Source: Streptomyces sp. NBC_00162 (lineage in GTDB: Bacteria > Actinomycetota > Actinomycetes > Streptomycetales > Streptomycetaceae). From it: a DNA stretch of 64,000 bases. The notes below the pieces were generated by a model. It saw only the letters and a program-made list of their open reading frames with translations, had not been told where the DNA came from and made no database searches. This document shows, in pieces, positions 12,293-23,425 of this stretch. The stretch lies in contig NZ_CP102509.1 in NCBI RefSeq assembly GCF_024611995.1, positions 6,696,001-6,760,000 on the forward strand, in the 5' to 3' direction. Position 1 is the stretch's first letter. Every line of letters starts with the position of its first letter. The translations under genes were made by a program, and so were the position numbers.

Positions 12293-13488
12293 CCACCGGC
12301 AACGAGGAGTACCGCACCCGCTGGCAGGGTGCGCTGACCAACAACTACGGCACTCCCGCGCTGGCCCTCGTACGCGGTGAGGGCGCCCAGGTCTGGGACG
12401 CGGACGGCAAGCAGTACACCGACTTCGTCGGCGGCATCGCGGTCAACGCGCTCGGCCATGCCCACCCGGCCGTCGTCGCGGCCGTCACCGGCCAGATCCA
12501 GACCCTCGGCCACGTCTCCAACCTCTACGCCTCCGAGCCGGTCATCGCCCTCGGCGAGCGGCTGCTCCAGCTCTTCGGCCGCCCCGGCAAGGTCTTCTTC
12601 TGCAACTCCGGCGCCGAGGCCGTCGAAGCCGCCTTCAAGATCGGCCGGCTGACCGGGCGGACCCACATGGTCGCCACCACGGGCGGCTTCCACGGCCGGA
12701 CCATGGGCGCCCTCGCCCTCACCGGCCAGCCGAAGAAGCAGGACCCCTTCCTGCCGCTGCCCGGCGACGTCACGCACGTTCCGTACGGCGACGTGGAGGC
12801 GCTGCGCGCCGCCGTCACCGAGCGGACCGCACTCGTCGTCATCGAACCCGTGCAGGGCGAGAACGGCGTCGTCGTCCCGCCCGCCGGATACCTGACGGCC
12901 GCCCGCGAGATCACCCGCGCCACCGGCACCCTGCTCGTCCTCGACGAGGTGCAGACCGGCATCGGCCGGTGCGGCCAGTGGTTCGAGCACCAGGCGCACG
13001 AGGGCGTCGAGCCGGACCTCGTCGCGCTCGCGAAGGGGCTGGGCGGCGGTCTGCCCATCGGCGCCGTGGTCGCCTTCGGAGCCGCCGCCGACCTGCTCCA
13101 GCCGGGCCAGCACGGCACCACCTTCGGAGGGAACCCGGTCGCCTGCGCCGCCGGACTCGCCGTCATCGACACCATCGCCGCCGAGGGCCTGCTCGAGCAG
13201 GTCAAGGCGCGCGGCGAGCGGCTGCGCTCCGGAATCGAGGCTTCCGCGCACCCGCTGGTCTCCCACGTCCGTGGTGCGGGCCTTCTGCTGGGTATCGTGC
13301 TGACCGAGCCCCTCGCGCCTCAGGTGCAGCAGGCGGCTCAGGATGCCGGTTACCTGGTCAACGCGCCCGCCCCCGACGTCGTACGGCTCATGCCGCCGTA
13401 CGTACTCTCCGAGGCCGAGGCGGACGCGTTCCTCCGGGACCTGCCCGGCATCCTCGACGCGGCCAACGGGGACGGATCCGGGGAATGA
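12289..13488 (+). CDS. argD: Acetylornithine aminotransferase
   Basis: A 399-residue class III aminotransferase that converts N-acetylglutamate semialdehyde to N-acetylornithine with glutamate as amino donor. It has [14 protein letters not shown], the cofactor segment [13 protein letters not shown], and the PLP lysine in [11 protein letters not shown] (about Lys249), then [14 protein letters not shown]. Normal length. GTG 12289 overlaps the argB stop by four bases. argR starts eight bases after its stop, so the repressor is part of the same transcript. Confidence 0.95.
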   Translation: MTTGNEEYRTRWQGALTNNYGTPALALVRGEGAQVWDADGKQYTDFVGGIAVNALGHAHPAVVAAVTGQIQTLGHVSNLYASEPVIALGERLLQLFGRPGKVFFCNSGAEAVEAAFKIGRLTGRTHMVATTGGFHGRTMGALALTGQPKKQDPFLPLPGDVTHVPYGDVEALRAAVTERTALVVIEPVQGENGVVVPPAGYLTAAREITRATGTLLVLDEVQTGIGRCGQWFEHQAHEGVEPDLVALAKGLGGGLPIGAVVAFGAAADLLQPGQHGTTFGGNPVACAAGLAVIDTIAAEGLLEQVKARGERLRSGIEASAHPLVSHVRGAGLLLGIVLTEPLAPQVQQAAQDAGYLVNAPAPDVVRLMPPYVLSEAEADAFLRDLPGILDAANGDGSGE

Positions 13489-13495
13489 GACGACG

Positions 13496-14032
13496 ATGAG
13501 TCAGGCGCAGGACAACGAGCAAGGCGGGCAGGCCGTCCCGCAGACCCGCACCGCCCGCCACCGCCGGATCGTGGACATCCTCAACCGGCAGCCGGTCCGC
13601 TCGCAGAGCCAGCTGGCCAAGCTGCTCGCCGACGACGGGCTGAGCGTCACCCAGGCGACGCTCTCCCGCGACCTCGACGAGCTGGGCGCGGTGAAGATCC
13701 GCAACACCGGCGGCGAGCTGATCTACGCGGTGCCCAGCGAGGGCGGGTTCCGCACCCCGCAGGCCCCGCTCGGCGAGTCGGCGAAGGAGGAGCGCATGCG
13801 GCGCCTCTCCGGCGAACTGCTGATCTCGGCGGAGGCCTCCGCGAACCTCGTGGTCCTGCGCACCCCGCCGGGTGCGGCGCAGTTCCTCGCCTCCGCGATC
13901 GACCAGGCCGAACTCCGGGAGATCCTGGGCACGATCGCGGGCGACGACACCCTGATGCTGATCAGCCGCGACCCGGCGGGCGGCCAGGCCCTGGCCGACC
14001 ACCTCCTGCGCCTCGCGCAGAAGGAGGGCTAG
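13496..14032 (+). CDS. argR: Arginine repressor ArgR
   Basis: A 178-residue ArgR/AhrC regulator. After a polar start, a winged helix covers about residues 20-85 ([20 protein letters not shown] as recognition region). The C-terminal hexamerisation and arginine-binding domain includes [17 protein letters not shown], with the conserved GT-x-AGDDT loop. It represses arginine genes when arginine is abundant by binding ARG boxes; candidate boxes lie before argC and argG in this window. As the last gene of argC-J-B-D-R it probably represses its own operon. Confidence 0.95.
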   Translation: MSQAQDNEQGGQAVPQTRTARHRRIVDILNRQPVRSQSQLAKLLADDGLSVTQATLSRDLDELGAVKIRNTGGELIYAVPSEGGFRTPQAPLGESAKEERMRRLSGELLISAEASANLVVLRTPPGAAQFLASAIDQAELREILGTIAGDDTLMLISRDPAGGQALADHLLRLAQKEG

Positions 14033-14045
14033 CCCCGGACACCCC

Positions 14046-14744
14046 CTAGTACCGGGTCACGGCCAGGGCCCCGGACTCGGTGCCGATCGCGATGTGGGGG
14101 TGGCGGCGCGGGTTCGCCCAGCGCAGGATCTCCCGCATGGTCCGCTCCGGTACGGACACGCAACCGGCCGTCGCGCCCTTGCCGTTGACGTGCAGGAAGA
14201 TCCCGGCGCCCCGGCCGCGCACCGGCTCGGCGTAGTTGAAGCCGATGACCAGGGCGTGCGCGTACTGCTTCTCGTACGTCACCAGGTGCTCCGCCTCGCC
14301 CGGCGCGCAGTGCGCGGGCAGCGGCTCCACCCAGCGGTTGTAGGCGGCGGACGCGTTGTCCTGGCACCACCACGAGCTGCCGGTCACCCGCCGGTAGCGG
14401 TACTCCGTACCCGCCGGCGCGTGCCGGATCCCGAAGGCGTACGGCAGGTCGTACAGCCCCGCCGGGGTGGTGTTCGTGCCCTGGGTCCGGGTCGCGCCCT
14501 CGGTGAGGCCGTTCGCCCCGAAGCGGGCGTCCGCGCTCCCGGCCTCGTACCAGCGCCCCGCCCGCCGGTCCCACCAGGTCAGCCGCCCGGTCGTGGAGCC
14601 GGGGGCGGGTGCGACGGCGGTGATCAGCTGGCTTCCGCCGCCGGTGTCGGCGAGCCGGGCGGGCAGCGGGGCGTGACTCTGGAAGCTCTGCGGGAGCAGG
14701 GTGGTGACGATCAGTGAGCCCGTGACGAGAGCGGTACGCAGCAC
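14046..14744 (-). CDS. Exported L,D-transpeptidase (YkuD-like) family protein
   Basis: A 232-residue protein with an N-terminal hydrophobic signal (LRTALVTGSLIVTTLLPQ) and a C-terminal catalytic motif GAGIFLHVNGKGATAGCVSV, which fits the H...[ST]xGC signature of YkuD transpeptidases (His, Gly and the nucleophile Cys). It may cross-link peptidoglycan stems or process another envelope substrate. The upstream part (GRLTWWDRRAGRWYEAG) resembles Streptomyces YkuD-like secreted proteins. The GTG at 14744 lies three bases after the stop of the PPOX gene, indicating one transcript. The three-gene minus-strand block interrupts the arginine genes. Confidence 0.8.
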   Translation of the reverse strand: MLRTALVTGSLIVTTLLPQSFQSHAPLPARLADTGGGSQLITAVAPAPGSTTGRLTWWDRRAGRWYEAGSADARFGANGLTEGATRTQGTNTTPAGLYDLPYAFGIRHAPAGTEYRYRRVTGSSWWCQDNASAAYNRWVEPLPAHCAPGEAEHLVTYEKQYAHALVIGFNYAEPVRGRGAGIFLHVNGKGATAGCVSVPERTMREILRWANPRRHPHIAIGTESGALAVTRY

Positions 14745-14747
14745 ATG

Positions 14748-15329
<582 letters not shown>

Positions 15330-15334
15330 GGTGA

Positions 15335-16750
15335 TCAGTATCCGTCCGTCGTGGATTTCCCGGGAGGAAGTCCGAGCCGCGATCGCATCTGCCGCAGGAC
15401 CCAGTCGCTGAACAGCCCCGCGCAGCAGTCCAGCAGGGCGCCGACCTCCGGGTCCCGGGCCGGCAGGGCGAGCGGCCGGTACGGGGACCAGATGCTCTGG
15501 ATGTGCTGCGCGGCGATGCGCCGCAGGACCGGGTCACCGTCCGTCAGCAGCTCCACCGAGGCCCGCAATCCGGCCACACCGCCTTGCGCGTGCAGCAGCC
15601 GGTACGCGGCCCGGCGGGTGTGCGCCGGCCGGTCGGGCGCGATGCGGGCCAGCAGCCAGTCGGTGGGCAGCCGCCCGGCCGTGGCGCGCAGGCTCAGGGA
15701 GGCCTCGCGGGCCACGGCCGCCGACGGGTCGTCCAGCAGCGGGCGCAGCAGCTCGTGGTCGGTGACGTCCAGCAGCCGCAGCCCGCCCACGGCGGCGGCC
15801 CGCACCGCGTTGCCGGGGTGCGCCAGCAGCGCGCGCAGCAGCGGCGCGTCCCCGCGGCGGGCGCACTCGGCGAAGCCGGTCACGGCGTAAGGGGTGATGC
15901 TGCCCGGGTCCTCGACCAGCTCGCGGTAGTGGGCGTACGGGTCGCCGCCGTCCTGGCGGACCACCCAGCGGGCGCAGGCCCGGACCAGCCCGGAGCGGTC
16001 GGTGAGGTGCTTCCCGGCCTCGGCGGCCCGGCCGGCCCCGCGCAGGGCGGTGACCCCGGTGGCGCGAACCATCGGGAGGTGGGCGCCGACCAGGGAGTCG
16101 AAGGCCTCGTCGTCCGGCCCGTCGGCTGCCATGGCCGCGAGCGCGGCGTCCGCCCATAGCTGACTGGTCTGCGGATCCAGCTCGGCGGCGGCCAGCCGGG
16201 CGAGCTCCCGCCCCCCGAACTCGCCGCTCTCCAGCGACAGCCGCGCGGCGAACCGCCGGGTCGGCAGGTCCGGGCTCCCGCGCAGCTCGGCCCGCAGCCG
16301 CTCGCCGCGCAGCGCCGCGGGCAGCAGCTCCAGGGCCCAGGCGCCGTGCTCGCGGCGGCCCAGCCGCAGCAGGAGCGGGGTCAGCCGGCGCACCGTGCCC
16401 GCGGGGTCGGCGTCCAGCACCGCGCGCAGCACGCGCCGGGCCTGTTCCCGTACGGCCGGAACCCAGTCGGTGCAGCGGATCGCGACGAGTTCGAGCACAG
16501 GATCCGGCCCTCGGAGCGCGCCTTCGCGGACGTAGCCGTCGGGATGGCACAGCGCCACCACGTCCGCGCCGTTGTACGCGGTCCCGTACCGGAAGCGGTG
16601 GATGTCCCGTACCGCCTGGTCGAAGGCGATCCACGTCTCGGCCACGCCCTCGGGGAGCGGCACCGGGGTGTGACCGGGGTGCCCGCCGTCCATCAGGCGG
16701 TCCGCGCTCGCGTGCCCCGTCCGTATCGCCCGTTCCCGCCTCGCGCTCAT
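15335..16750 (-). CDS. HEAT-repeat-like protein, function unknown
   Basis: A 471-residue, Ala/Leu/Arg-rich helical protein. Repeating helix pairs such as VLELVAIRCTDWVPAVREQA, LRALLAHPGNAVRAAAVGGL and LRPLLDDPSAAVAREASLSL match the HEAT pattern of about 30-40 residues with a Pro/Asp turn. HEAT arrays form curved scaffolds for protein or nucleic-acid binding; no catalytic domain is seen. The ATG at 16750 is followed by a basic polar start. It heads a minus-strand operon with the PPOX and L,D-transpeptidase genes, and diverges from argG. Confidence 0.7.
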   Translation of the reverse strand: MSARRERAIRTGHASADRLMDGGHPGHTPVPLPEGVAETWIAFDQAVRDIHRFRYGTAYNGADVVALCHPDGYVREGALRGPDPVLELVAIRCTDWVPAVREQARRVLRAVLDADPAGTVRRLTPLLLRLGRREHGAWALELLPAALRGERLRAELRGSPDLPTRRFAARLSLESGEFGGRELARLAAAELDPQTSQLWADAALAAMAADGPDDEAFDSLVGAHLPMVRATGVTALRGAGRAAEAGKHLTDRSGLVRACARWVVRQDGGDPYAHYRELVEDPGSITPYAVTGFAECARRGDAPLLRALLAHPGNAVRAAAVGGLRLLDVTDHELLRPLLDDPSAAVAREASLSLRATAGRLPTDWLLARIAPDRPAHTRRAAYRLLHAQGGVAGLRASVELLTDGDPVLRRIAAQHIQSIWSPYRPLALPARDPEVGALLDCCAGLFSDWVLRQMRSRLGLPPGKSTTDGY

Positions 16751-16852
16751 GCGGCCGCCCCCTCCTGTTGTCCTTGCCGTGGAGCCTAGGCAAGGGAGCA
16801 GCCCTCGCGCCTCCGATATATCCGCTGGTCAGGTGGGGGCGACGAGGCTTGA

Positions 16853-16890
16853 TTGACGAAACATACGGAGCAGTGCATAGTTATGCCTGT
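16853..16890 (+). promoter_or_regulatory. argG promoter with ARG-box-like operator
   Basis: TTGACG (16853-16858), a 17-bp spacer and CATAGT (16876-16881) form a promoter. It is overlapped by GTGCATAGTTATGCC (16873-16887), closely similar to the sequence before argC and fitting an ARG box. ArgR control of argG is therefore likely. Confidence 0.7.
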
Positions 16891-16917
16891 CGTTGATTGC
16901 ACCGTAAGGAGAAACCC

Positions 16918-18111
16918 GTGGCCGAGCGCGTCGTACTCGCCTATTCAGGCGGCCTGGACACCTCCGTCGCCATCGGCTGGATCGCCGAGGAAACGGGCGC
17001 AGAGGTCATCGCCGTTGCCGTGGACGTCGGCCAGGGTGGCGAGGACCTGGACGTCATCCGCAAGCGCGCGCTCGCCTGCGGTGCGGTCGAAGCCGAGGTC
17101 GCGGACGCCAAGGACGAGTTCGCCGACGAGTACTGCCTCCCGGCGATCAAGGCGAACGCCCTCTACATGGACCGCTACCCGCTGGTCTCGGCGCTCTCCC
17201 GCCCGGCGATCGTCAAGCACCTGGTCGCCGCCGCCCACAAGCACGGCGCCTCGATCGTCGCCCACGGCTGCACCGGCAAGGGCAACGACCAGGTCCGCTT
17301 CGAGGCCGGCATCGCCGCCCTCGGCCCCGACCTCAAGTGCATCGCCCCGGTCCGCGACTACGCGATGACCCGGGACAAGGCGATCGCCTTCGCCGAGAAG
17401 GCAGACCTCCCGATCGCGACGACCAAGAAGTCCCCGTACTCCATCGACCAGAACGTCTTCGGGCGCGCCGTCGAGACGGGCTTCCTGGAGGACATCTGGA
17501 ACGCGCCGATCGAGGACATCTACGAGTACACCTCGAACCCGGCCGTCCCCCGCGAGGCCGACGAGGTCGTCATCTCCTTCAAGGCCGGCGTCCCGGTCGC
17601 CATCGACGGCAAGCCCGTCTCCGTCCTCCAGGCCATCCAGCAGCTCAACGAGCGCGCCGGAGCCCAGGGCATCGGCCGGATCGACATCGTCGAGGACCGC
17701 CTCGTCGGCATCAAGTCCCGCGAGGTGTACGAGGCCCCGGGCGCGATCGCGCTGATCACCGCCCACCAGGAGCTGGAGAACGTCACCGTCGAGCGCGAAC
17801 TGGCCCGCTACAAGCGGCAGGTCGAGCAGCGCTGGGGCGAGATGGTCTACGACGGCCTGTGGTTCTCCCCGCTGAAGCGGGCGCTGGACGGCTTCATCAA
17901 CGAGGCCAACCAGCACGTCACCGGTGACATCCGGATGACCCTGCACGGCGGCCGCGCCGTCGTCACCGGCCGGAAGTCGGACGAGTCGCTGTACGACTTC
18001 AACCTGGCGACCTACGACTCGGGCGACACCTTCGACCAGTCCAAGGCCCAGGGCTTCATCGAGATCTTCGGCCTCTCCTCGAAGATCGCCGCGCGCCGTG
18101 ACCTCGCCTGA
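16918..18111 (+). CDS. argG: Argininosuccinate synthase
   Basis: A 397-residue ATP-dependent ligase that joins citrulline and aspartate. The N-terminal ATP-pyrophosphatase loop is seen as [15 protein letters not shown] (residues 7-21). [14 protein letters not shown], the [15 protein letters not shown] segment and [14 protein letters not shown] at the end are typical. GTG 16918 is chosen because AAGGAGA lies about seven bases upstream. It has its own promoter with an ARG-box-like operator. A perfect 11-bp hairpin lies between it and argH. Confidence 0.97.
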   Translation: MAERVVLAYSGGLDTSVAIGWIAEETGAEVIAVAVDVGQGGEDLDVIRKRALACGAVEAEVADAKDEFADEYCLPAIKANALYMDRYPLVSALSRPAIVKHLVAAAHKHGASIVAHGCTGKGNDQVRFEAGIAALGPDLKCIAPVRDYAMTRDKAIAFAEKADLPIATTKKSPYSIDQNVFGRAVETGFLEDIWNAPIEDIYEYTSNPAVPREADEVVISFKAGVPVAIDGKPVSVLQAIQQLNERAGAQGIGRIDIVEDRLVGIKSREVYEAPGAIALITAHQELENVTVERELARYKRQVEQRWGEMVYDGLWFSPLKRALDGFINEANQHVTGDIRMTLHGGRAVVTGRKSDESLYDFNLATYDSGDTFDQSKAQGFIEIFGLSSKIAARRDLA

Positions 18112-18132
18112 GGCGTAACCACGGCCGAACGG

Positions 18133-18167
18133 ACCGCCTCCCGTTACCTCCGCGACCGGGAGGCGGT
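18133..18167 (+). terminator. Hairpin between argG and argH
   Basis: ACCGCCTCCCG (18133-18143) pairs perfectly with CGGGAGGCGGT (18157-18167) around a 13-base loop. There is no T tract. It lies 21 bases after the argG stop and 39 bases before argH, so it could end or attenuate the argG transcript. Confidence 0.55.
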
Positions 18168-18194
18168 TGCACATCCCACACCATGCAGTCTTGA

Positions 18195-19634
<1,440 letters not shown>

Positions 19635-19641
19635 CCGACGA

Positions 19642-19685
19642 GCCCGGAGGGGCGGCCGGAGCACCCGCTCCGACCGCCCCTCCGG
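19642..19685 (+). terminator. argH terminator hairpin
   Basis: The left arm (about 19644-19661) and right arm (about 19666-19684) pair over about 18 bases with one mismatch: GGAGGGGCGG against CCGCCCCTCC, extended by CGGAGC against GCTCCG. It ends the arginine region. Confidence 0.75.
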
Positions 19686-19743
19686 CGTTTACGGGGCCAG
19701 GATTCCTCTCCGGCTGCCCGGTCGGCAGCTTGTTTTCTGAGTG

Positions 19744-19765
19744 AATGAGACGTTGACGTCTCATT
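19744..19765. promoter_or_regulatory. TetR-type operator palindrome
   Basis: AATGAGACGT (19744-19753) and ACGTCTCATT (19756-19765) form a perfect 10-bp inverted repeat with a two-base centre, just before the TetR gene. TATGCT (19771-19776), seven bases before the ATG, is a likely -10. The palindrome therefore sits in the promoter and fits autoregulation of the TetR/MFS pair. Confidence 0.65.
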
Positions 19766-19782
19766 CGGGTTATGCTTGTCTC

Positions 19783-20334
19783 ATGGCCATGGATCGTGAC
19801 CAGGTGCTCCGCGACGCGGCCGCCCTGCTTTCCCGCAAATCGACCGCCACGATGGACGAGGTCGCCCGCGCCGCCGGAATCGGGCGAGCGACCCTGCACC
19901 GGCACTTCGCCGGGCGCGACGCCCTCGTGCGGGCCCTCGAGGAACTCGGCATCCGGGAGTTCGAGGTGGCCTTCGACAACGCCCGCCTCGACGAGGGCAC
20001 GGCGGTGGAGGCCCTGAAGCGGCTCGTCGCCGAGGCCGAGCCCAACGCCGAGCTGCTGGCCTTCCTCGTCACCGAGAACCAGCTGTTCGAGGGCGACCAG
20101 ATCCACGAGGGATGGGCCCGCCTCGACGCCCGCGTCGGCGCGCTGTTCCGGCGCGGCCAGACCGAGGGTGACATCCGGATCGACCTGAGCCCCGCCTGGC
20201 TCACCGAGGCCCTCTACGGCCTCATCGGCACCTGCGCCTGGGCCGTCATGGACGGCCGGGTCGCCGCCAAGGACTTTCAGTACATGATCATCGAGCTGCT
20301 GCTCGGTGGCGCACAACGGAGTGTGGAGAAATGA
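19783..20334 (+). CDS. TetR-family transcriptional regulator
   Basis: A 183-residue TetR repressor. The N-terminal helix-turn-helix at residues about 8-50 reads DQVLRDAAALLSRKSTATMD, then EVARAAGIGRATLHRHFAGR with the usual recognition helix. The C-terminal ligand domain is variable and gives no ligand. Its stop overlaps the ATG of the MFS gene (ATGA), so the pair is a classic repressor/efflux operon. The ATG lies seven bases after a -10-like TATGCT, so the message may be leaderless. The perfect palindrome at 19744-19765 is the likely operator. Confidence 0.88.
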   Translation: MAMDRDQVLRDAAALLSRKSTATMDEVARAAGIGRATLHRHFAGRDALVRALEELGIREFEVAFDNARLDEGTAVEALKRLVAEAEPNAELLAFLVTENQLFEGDQIHEGWARLDARVGALFRRGQTEGDIRIDLSPAWLTEALYGLIGTCAWAVMDGRVAAKDFQYMIIELLLGGAQRSVEK

Positions 20335-21875
20335 CCGGAACCGAGCAGCTGAGCCTGACGAAGGGGACGGAGGTCAAGAGCCCCGGGCGCTGGCTCGCGC
20401 TCTCCGTGCTCGTCCTGGCCGTGCTGCTGGTCGCGGTGGACGCGACCGTACTCGGTCTGGCCACGCCCTCGCTCAGCGAGGACCTCAAGCCCTCCGGCAC
20501 CCAGCTGCTGTGGATCGGCGACATCTACTCCTTCGTCATCGCCGGACTGCTCGTCTCCATGGGCTCCCTCGGCGACCGCATCGGCCGCAAGAAGCTCCTG
20601 CTGGTCGGCGCCACCGCCTTCGGCGCCGTCTCCGTCCTCAACGCCTACGCGACCAGCCCCGAGATGATGATCGTCGCCCGGGCCCTGCTCGGCGTGGCCG
20701 GCGCGACCCTGATGCCGTCCACCCTCGCGCTGATCCGCAACATCTTCCACGACCCCAAGGAGCGCAGCCTCGCCATCGGCATCTGGGGCGCCACCGCATC
20801 GGCCGGCGCCGCCGTAGGCCCGGTCGTCGGCGGAGCCCTGCTCCAGCACTTCTGGTGGGGCTCGGTATTCCTCATCAACCTGCCCGTGATGGCCGCCCTG
20901 GTGATCGTGGGCATCAAGCTGCTGCCCGAGTCCAAGAACCCGGTCGCGGGCCCCTGGGACCTGTTCAGCGTCGGCCTCTCCCTCGTCGGGGTCATCGGCG
21001 TGGTCTACGCCGTCAAGGAACTCGCCACCCACGGCGTGACCTGGGGCGTCTGCGCCGCCGCCGTCATCGGCGCCGCCTGCCTCCACGCCTTCGTCCGCCG
21101 CCAGTTCACCCTGCCGTCCCCGCTGCTCGACATGCGGCTCTTCAAGCACCGCGGCTTCTCCGGCGCCGTCCTCGCCGACCTGCTCACCGTGTTCGGGCTC
21201 TCCGGACTGGTCTTCTTCCTCTCCCAGTTCCTCCAGCTCGTGCAGGGCCGCGACCCGCTGGAGGCGGGCCTGGCCGAACTGCCCGCCGCCATCGGCGCGG
21301 TGGTCACCGGTCTGGTCGCGGGCCGGTACGCCCGCCGGTACTCGGTGCGCTCCGTCGTCGCCGGCGGCCTCGCCGCCATCGGCCTGGCCCTCGCCGTGCT
21401 CACCGTGATCCACAAGGAGACCGGATACCCGCTGCTCGGCGCGGCACTGCTCTTCGTCGGCCTCGGCGCCGGATTCTCCTTCACCGTCACCGCCGACGTG
21501 ATCCTCTCCAGCGTGCCCAAGGAGCAGGCCGGTTCGGCCTCGGCCGTCTCCGAGACGGCGTACGAACTCGGCGCCGCCCTCGGCATCGCCCTGCTCGGCT
21601 CCATCGTGACCGGCGTTTACCAGGGCTTCACCGCCCCCGCCTCGGTCGCCGGGCCCGTCGCCGACGCCGCGCACGAATCCCTCGGCGGGGCCGTCGAAGC
21701 GGCCAGGATGCTGGATCCGGACACCGCCGGGCAGATGGTGGGAGCGGCTCAGGAAGCCTTCGTGGACGGGCTGCGACTCGCCTCCGGCGTGGGCGCGGCC
21801 GTCCTCCTGGCCACCGCCGTGGCCGCCTGGTTCCTGCTCAAGGGCCAGCGGCTCCAGGGCGGCATCGAGCACTGA
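20331..21875 (+). CDS. MFS drug-efflux transporter (DHA2, 14-TM type)
   Basis: A 514-residue transporter with about 14 hydrophobic segments. Motif A appears as GSLGDRIGRKKLLLVG between TM2 and TM3, motif B-like ALLGVAGATLMPSTLALI and motif C-like GAAVGPVVGGALLQHFWW follow, and D-A-T in AVLLVAVDATVLGLATPSL fits motif D of the DHA2 family. It resembles actinobacterial proton-driven multidrug exporters such as LfrA or Pur8-type pumps; the substrate is unknown. It is translationally coupled to the upstream TetR gene, which probably represses it. Confidence 0.88.
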   Translation: MTGTEQLSLTKGTEVKSPGRWLALSVLVLAVLLVAVDATVLGLATPSLSEDLKPSGTQLLWIGDIYSFVIAGLLVSMGSLGDRIGRKKLLLVGATAFGAVSVLNAYATSPEMMIVARALLGVAGATLMPSTLALIRNIFHDPKERSLAIGIWGATASAGAAVGPVVGGALLQHFWWGSVFLINLPVMAALVIVGIKLLPESKNPVAGPWDLFSVGLSLVGVIGVVYAVKELATHGVTWGVCAAAVIGAACLHAFVRRQFTLPSPLLDMRLFKHRGFSGAVLADLLTVFGLSGLVFFLSQFLQLVQGRDPLEAGLAELPAAIGAVVTGLVAGRYARRYSVRSVVAGGLAAIGLALAVLTVIHKETGYPLLGAALLFVGLGAGFSFTVTADVILSSVPKEQAGSASAVSETAYELGAALGIALLGSIVTGVYQGFTAPASVAGPVADAAHESLGGAVEAARMLDPDTAGQMVGAAQEAFVDGLRLASGVGAAVLLATAVAAWFLLKGQRLQGGIEH

Positions 21876-21907
21876 CGCCCCACCAGAGGGTGGTGTCCCG
21901 ACCGGAG

Positions 21908-21937
21908 TTGACAGTTCGTCGAACCGCGGGACACCAT
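21908..21937 (+). promoter_or_regulatory. Promoter of the beta-helix membrane protein gene
   Basis: TTGACA (21908-21913), an 18-base spacer and CACCAT (21932-21937) are followed after seven bases by the ATG at 21945, so the transcript is probably leaderless. Confidence 0.45.
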
Positions 21938-21944
21938 CCTGGCG

Positions 21945-23417
21945 ATGGAGATCAACGATCTGACCCCGGCGGAGCGCCGCGTATGGGACGCCTTCCCGCG
22001 CGGGGAAGGCGTCGACTTCCGGGAGAGCCTCGACGAGGAAGCGGCCGACGGGGCCTCCTGGGGACCGGAGCGCACCGTGCGCGCCGAGGTGCTCATGGCG
22101 CTGCTGCTGAGCGGACCCAGCGTCGCCGGCCAAGTCGCCGGCCTCAAGATCAAGGGCGCCAAGGTCACCGGGAAACTGGACCTCAAGTACGCCGCGATCG
22201 ACGTCCCGATGCGGATGCGCGGCTGCTGGTTCGAACGCAAACCAGGGCTCTACGGGGCACGGCTGCGCGCACTCGTCCTCACCGAGTCGTGCTTGCCCGG
22301 CCTGACCGCGTCCACCGTCCGCGTCGAGGTCGTGCTGCGGCTTTCCTGCTGCACGATCAGCGGCCCGGTGCGCCTCGCGGGGGCCCAGATATCCGGCGGC
22401 CTCTTCCTCCAGGGCGCCGTGATCGGACCGGTCGGGGGCGAACTGGCCGGCGAGGCACCGCTCCAGCTCAACCATGCCACCATCGGCACCGACATCATCG
22501 CCTTCGGGCTGACCGTACACGGCCAGACGCGGATCAACGGCGCGGTCGTCGGAGGCCAGATCAACCTCGACGACGCCCGTCTCCACACGCCCGGCGGCAC
22601 CACCCTGCACGCGGAGACCGTGACCGTCGGCACCGATCTGCGGGCGATGCGCGCGCAGCTGACCGGCCGGGTCAACCTCACCGGATCCCGGATACCGGGC
22701 CAGCTCAACTTCGCGTACGCCCGGTTCGTCAATCCCGGCGGCGTGGCCCTGCGGGCCAGCAGCTGCACCGTCGGCGAGGTCTGGCTGCGGGAGTGCGACA
22801 CCATCCAGGGCACGGTCAACCTGCGCCGTTCCCAGTTCGACCTGCTGCACGTGGATCCCGAGACGTGGCCGGGTACGGTGCGGCTGGCCGGGCTCAGCTA
22901 CCGGGCGATGAGCCCGCACCTGCCCGCCGAGCAGCGGCTGCCTGTCCTGGAGCGCGAGGAGTCGGGCTACCTGTCGTACACCTACGAGCAGCTCGCCGCG
23001 GCCTACCGTACGGCGGGCGACGAGGGCGGCGCCCGGACGGTCCAGCTCGCCAAGCTGCGCAGGCACCGCCGCACCCTGCCCCGGCCCGCCCGGCTGTGGG
23101 GGCAGCTCCAGGACGCCACCGTCGGCTACGGCTTCCGGCCGCTGCGGGCGGTGGGCTGGCTGCTGGCCCTGCTGCTGACCGGGGCGATCGCATACGGGAT
23201 CGATCCGCCGCGGCCCCTGAAGCCGGGGGAGGCCCCGGACTTCAACCCGGTGTTCTACACGATCGACCTGCTGGTGCCGATCGTCAGCTTCGGGCAGGAG
23301 TCCGCCTACGCGCCGAGCGGCTGGCACCAGTGGCTGTCGTACCTGCTGATCGTGACCGGCTGGATCCTCGCCACCACCACGGCGGCGGGCGTCAGCCGGT
23401 CACTCCAGAGACAGTAG
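21945..23417 (+). CDS. Beta-helix-like membrane protein, function unknown
   Basis: A 490-residue protein. Residues about 60-310 are a run of short repeats alternating hydrophobic and Gly/Asn positions (GLKIKGAKVTGKLDLKYAAI, GGQINLDDARLHTPGG, TGRVNLTGSRIPGQLNFAYA), as expected for a right-handed beta-helix similar to bactofilin or pentapeptide folds. Two transmembrane segments follow (AVGWLLALLLTGAIAYG and WLSYLLIVTGWILATTTAAG), and between them VFYTIDLLVPIVSFGQ resembles the pore loop of pentapeptide-repeat channel proteins without the selectivity filter. Homologs are often labelled membrane-associated oxidoreductase; I see no redox site, so that label looks unsupported. It is monocistronic. 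Confidence 0.7.
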   Translation: MEINDLTPAERRVWDAFPRGEGVDFRESLDEEAADGASWGPERTVRAEVLMALLLSGPSVAGQVAGLKIKGAKVTGKLDLKYAAIDVPMRMRGCWFERKPGLYGARLRALVLTESCLPGLTASTVRVEVVLRLSCCTISGPVRLAGAQISGGLFLQGAVIGPVGGELAGEAPLQLNHATIGTDIIAFGLTVHGQTRINGAVVGGQINLDDARLHTPGGTTLHAETVTVGTDLRAMRAQLTGRVNLTGSRIPGQLNFAYARFVNPGGVALRASSCTVGEVWLRECDTIQGTVNLRRSQFDLLHVDPETWPGTVRLAGLSYRAMSPHLPAEQRLPVLEREESGYLSYTYEQLAAAYRTAGDEGGARTVQLAKLRRHRRTLPRPARLWGQLQDATVGYGFRPLRAVGWLLALLLTGAIAYGIDPPRPLKPGEAPDFNPVFYTIDLLVPIVSFGQESAYAPSGWHQWLSYLLIVTGWILATTTAAGVSRSLQRQ

Positions 23418-23425
23418 GAGAGGAG

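Noticed and set aside
18167..18186. ARG box before argH
   Set aside because: TTGCACA and CCATGCA are only weakly similar to the operators before argC and argG.
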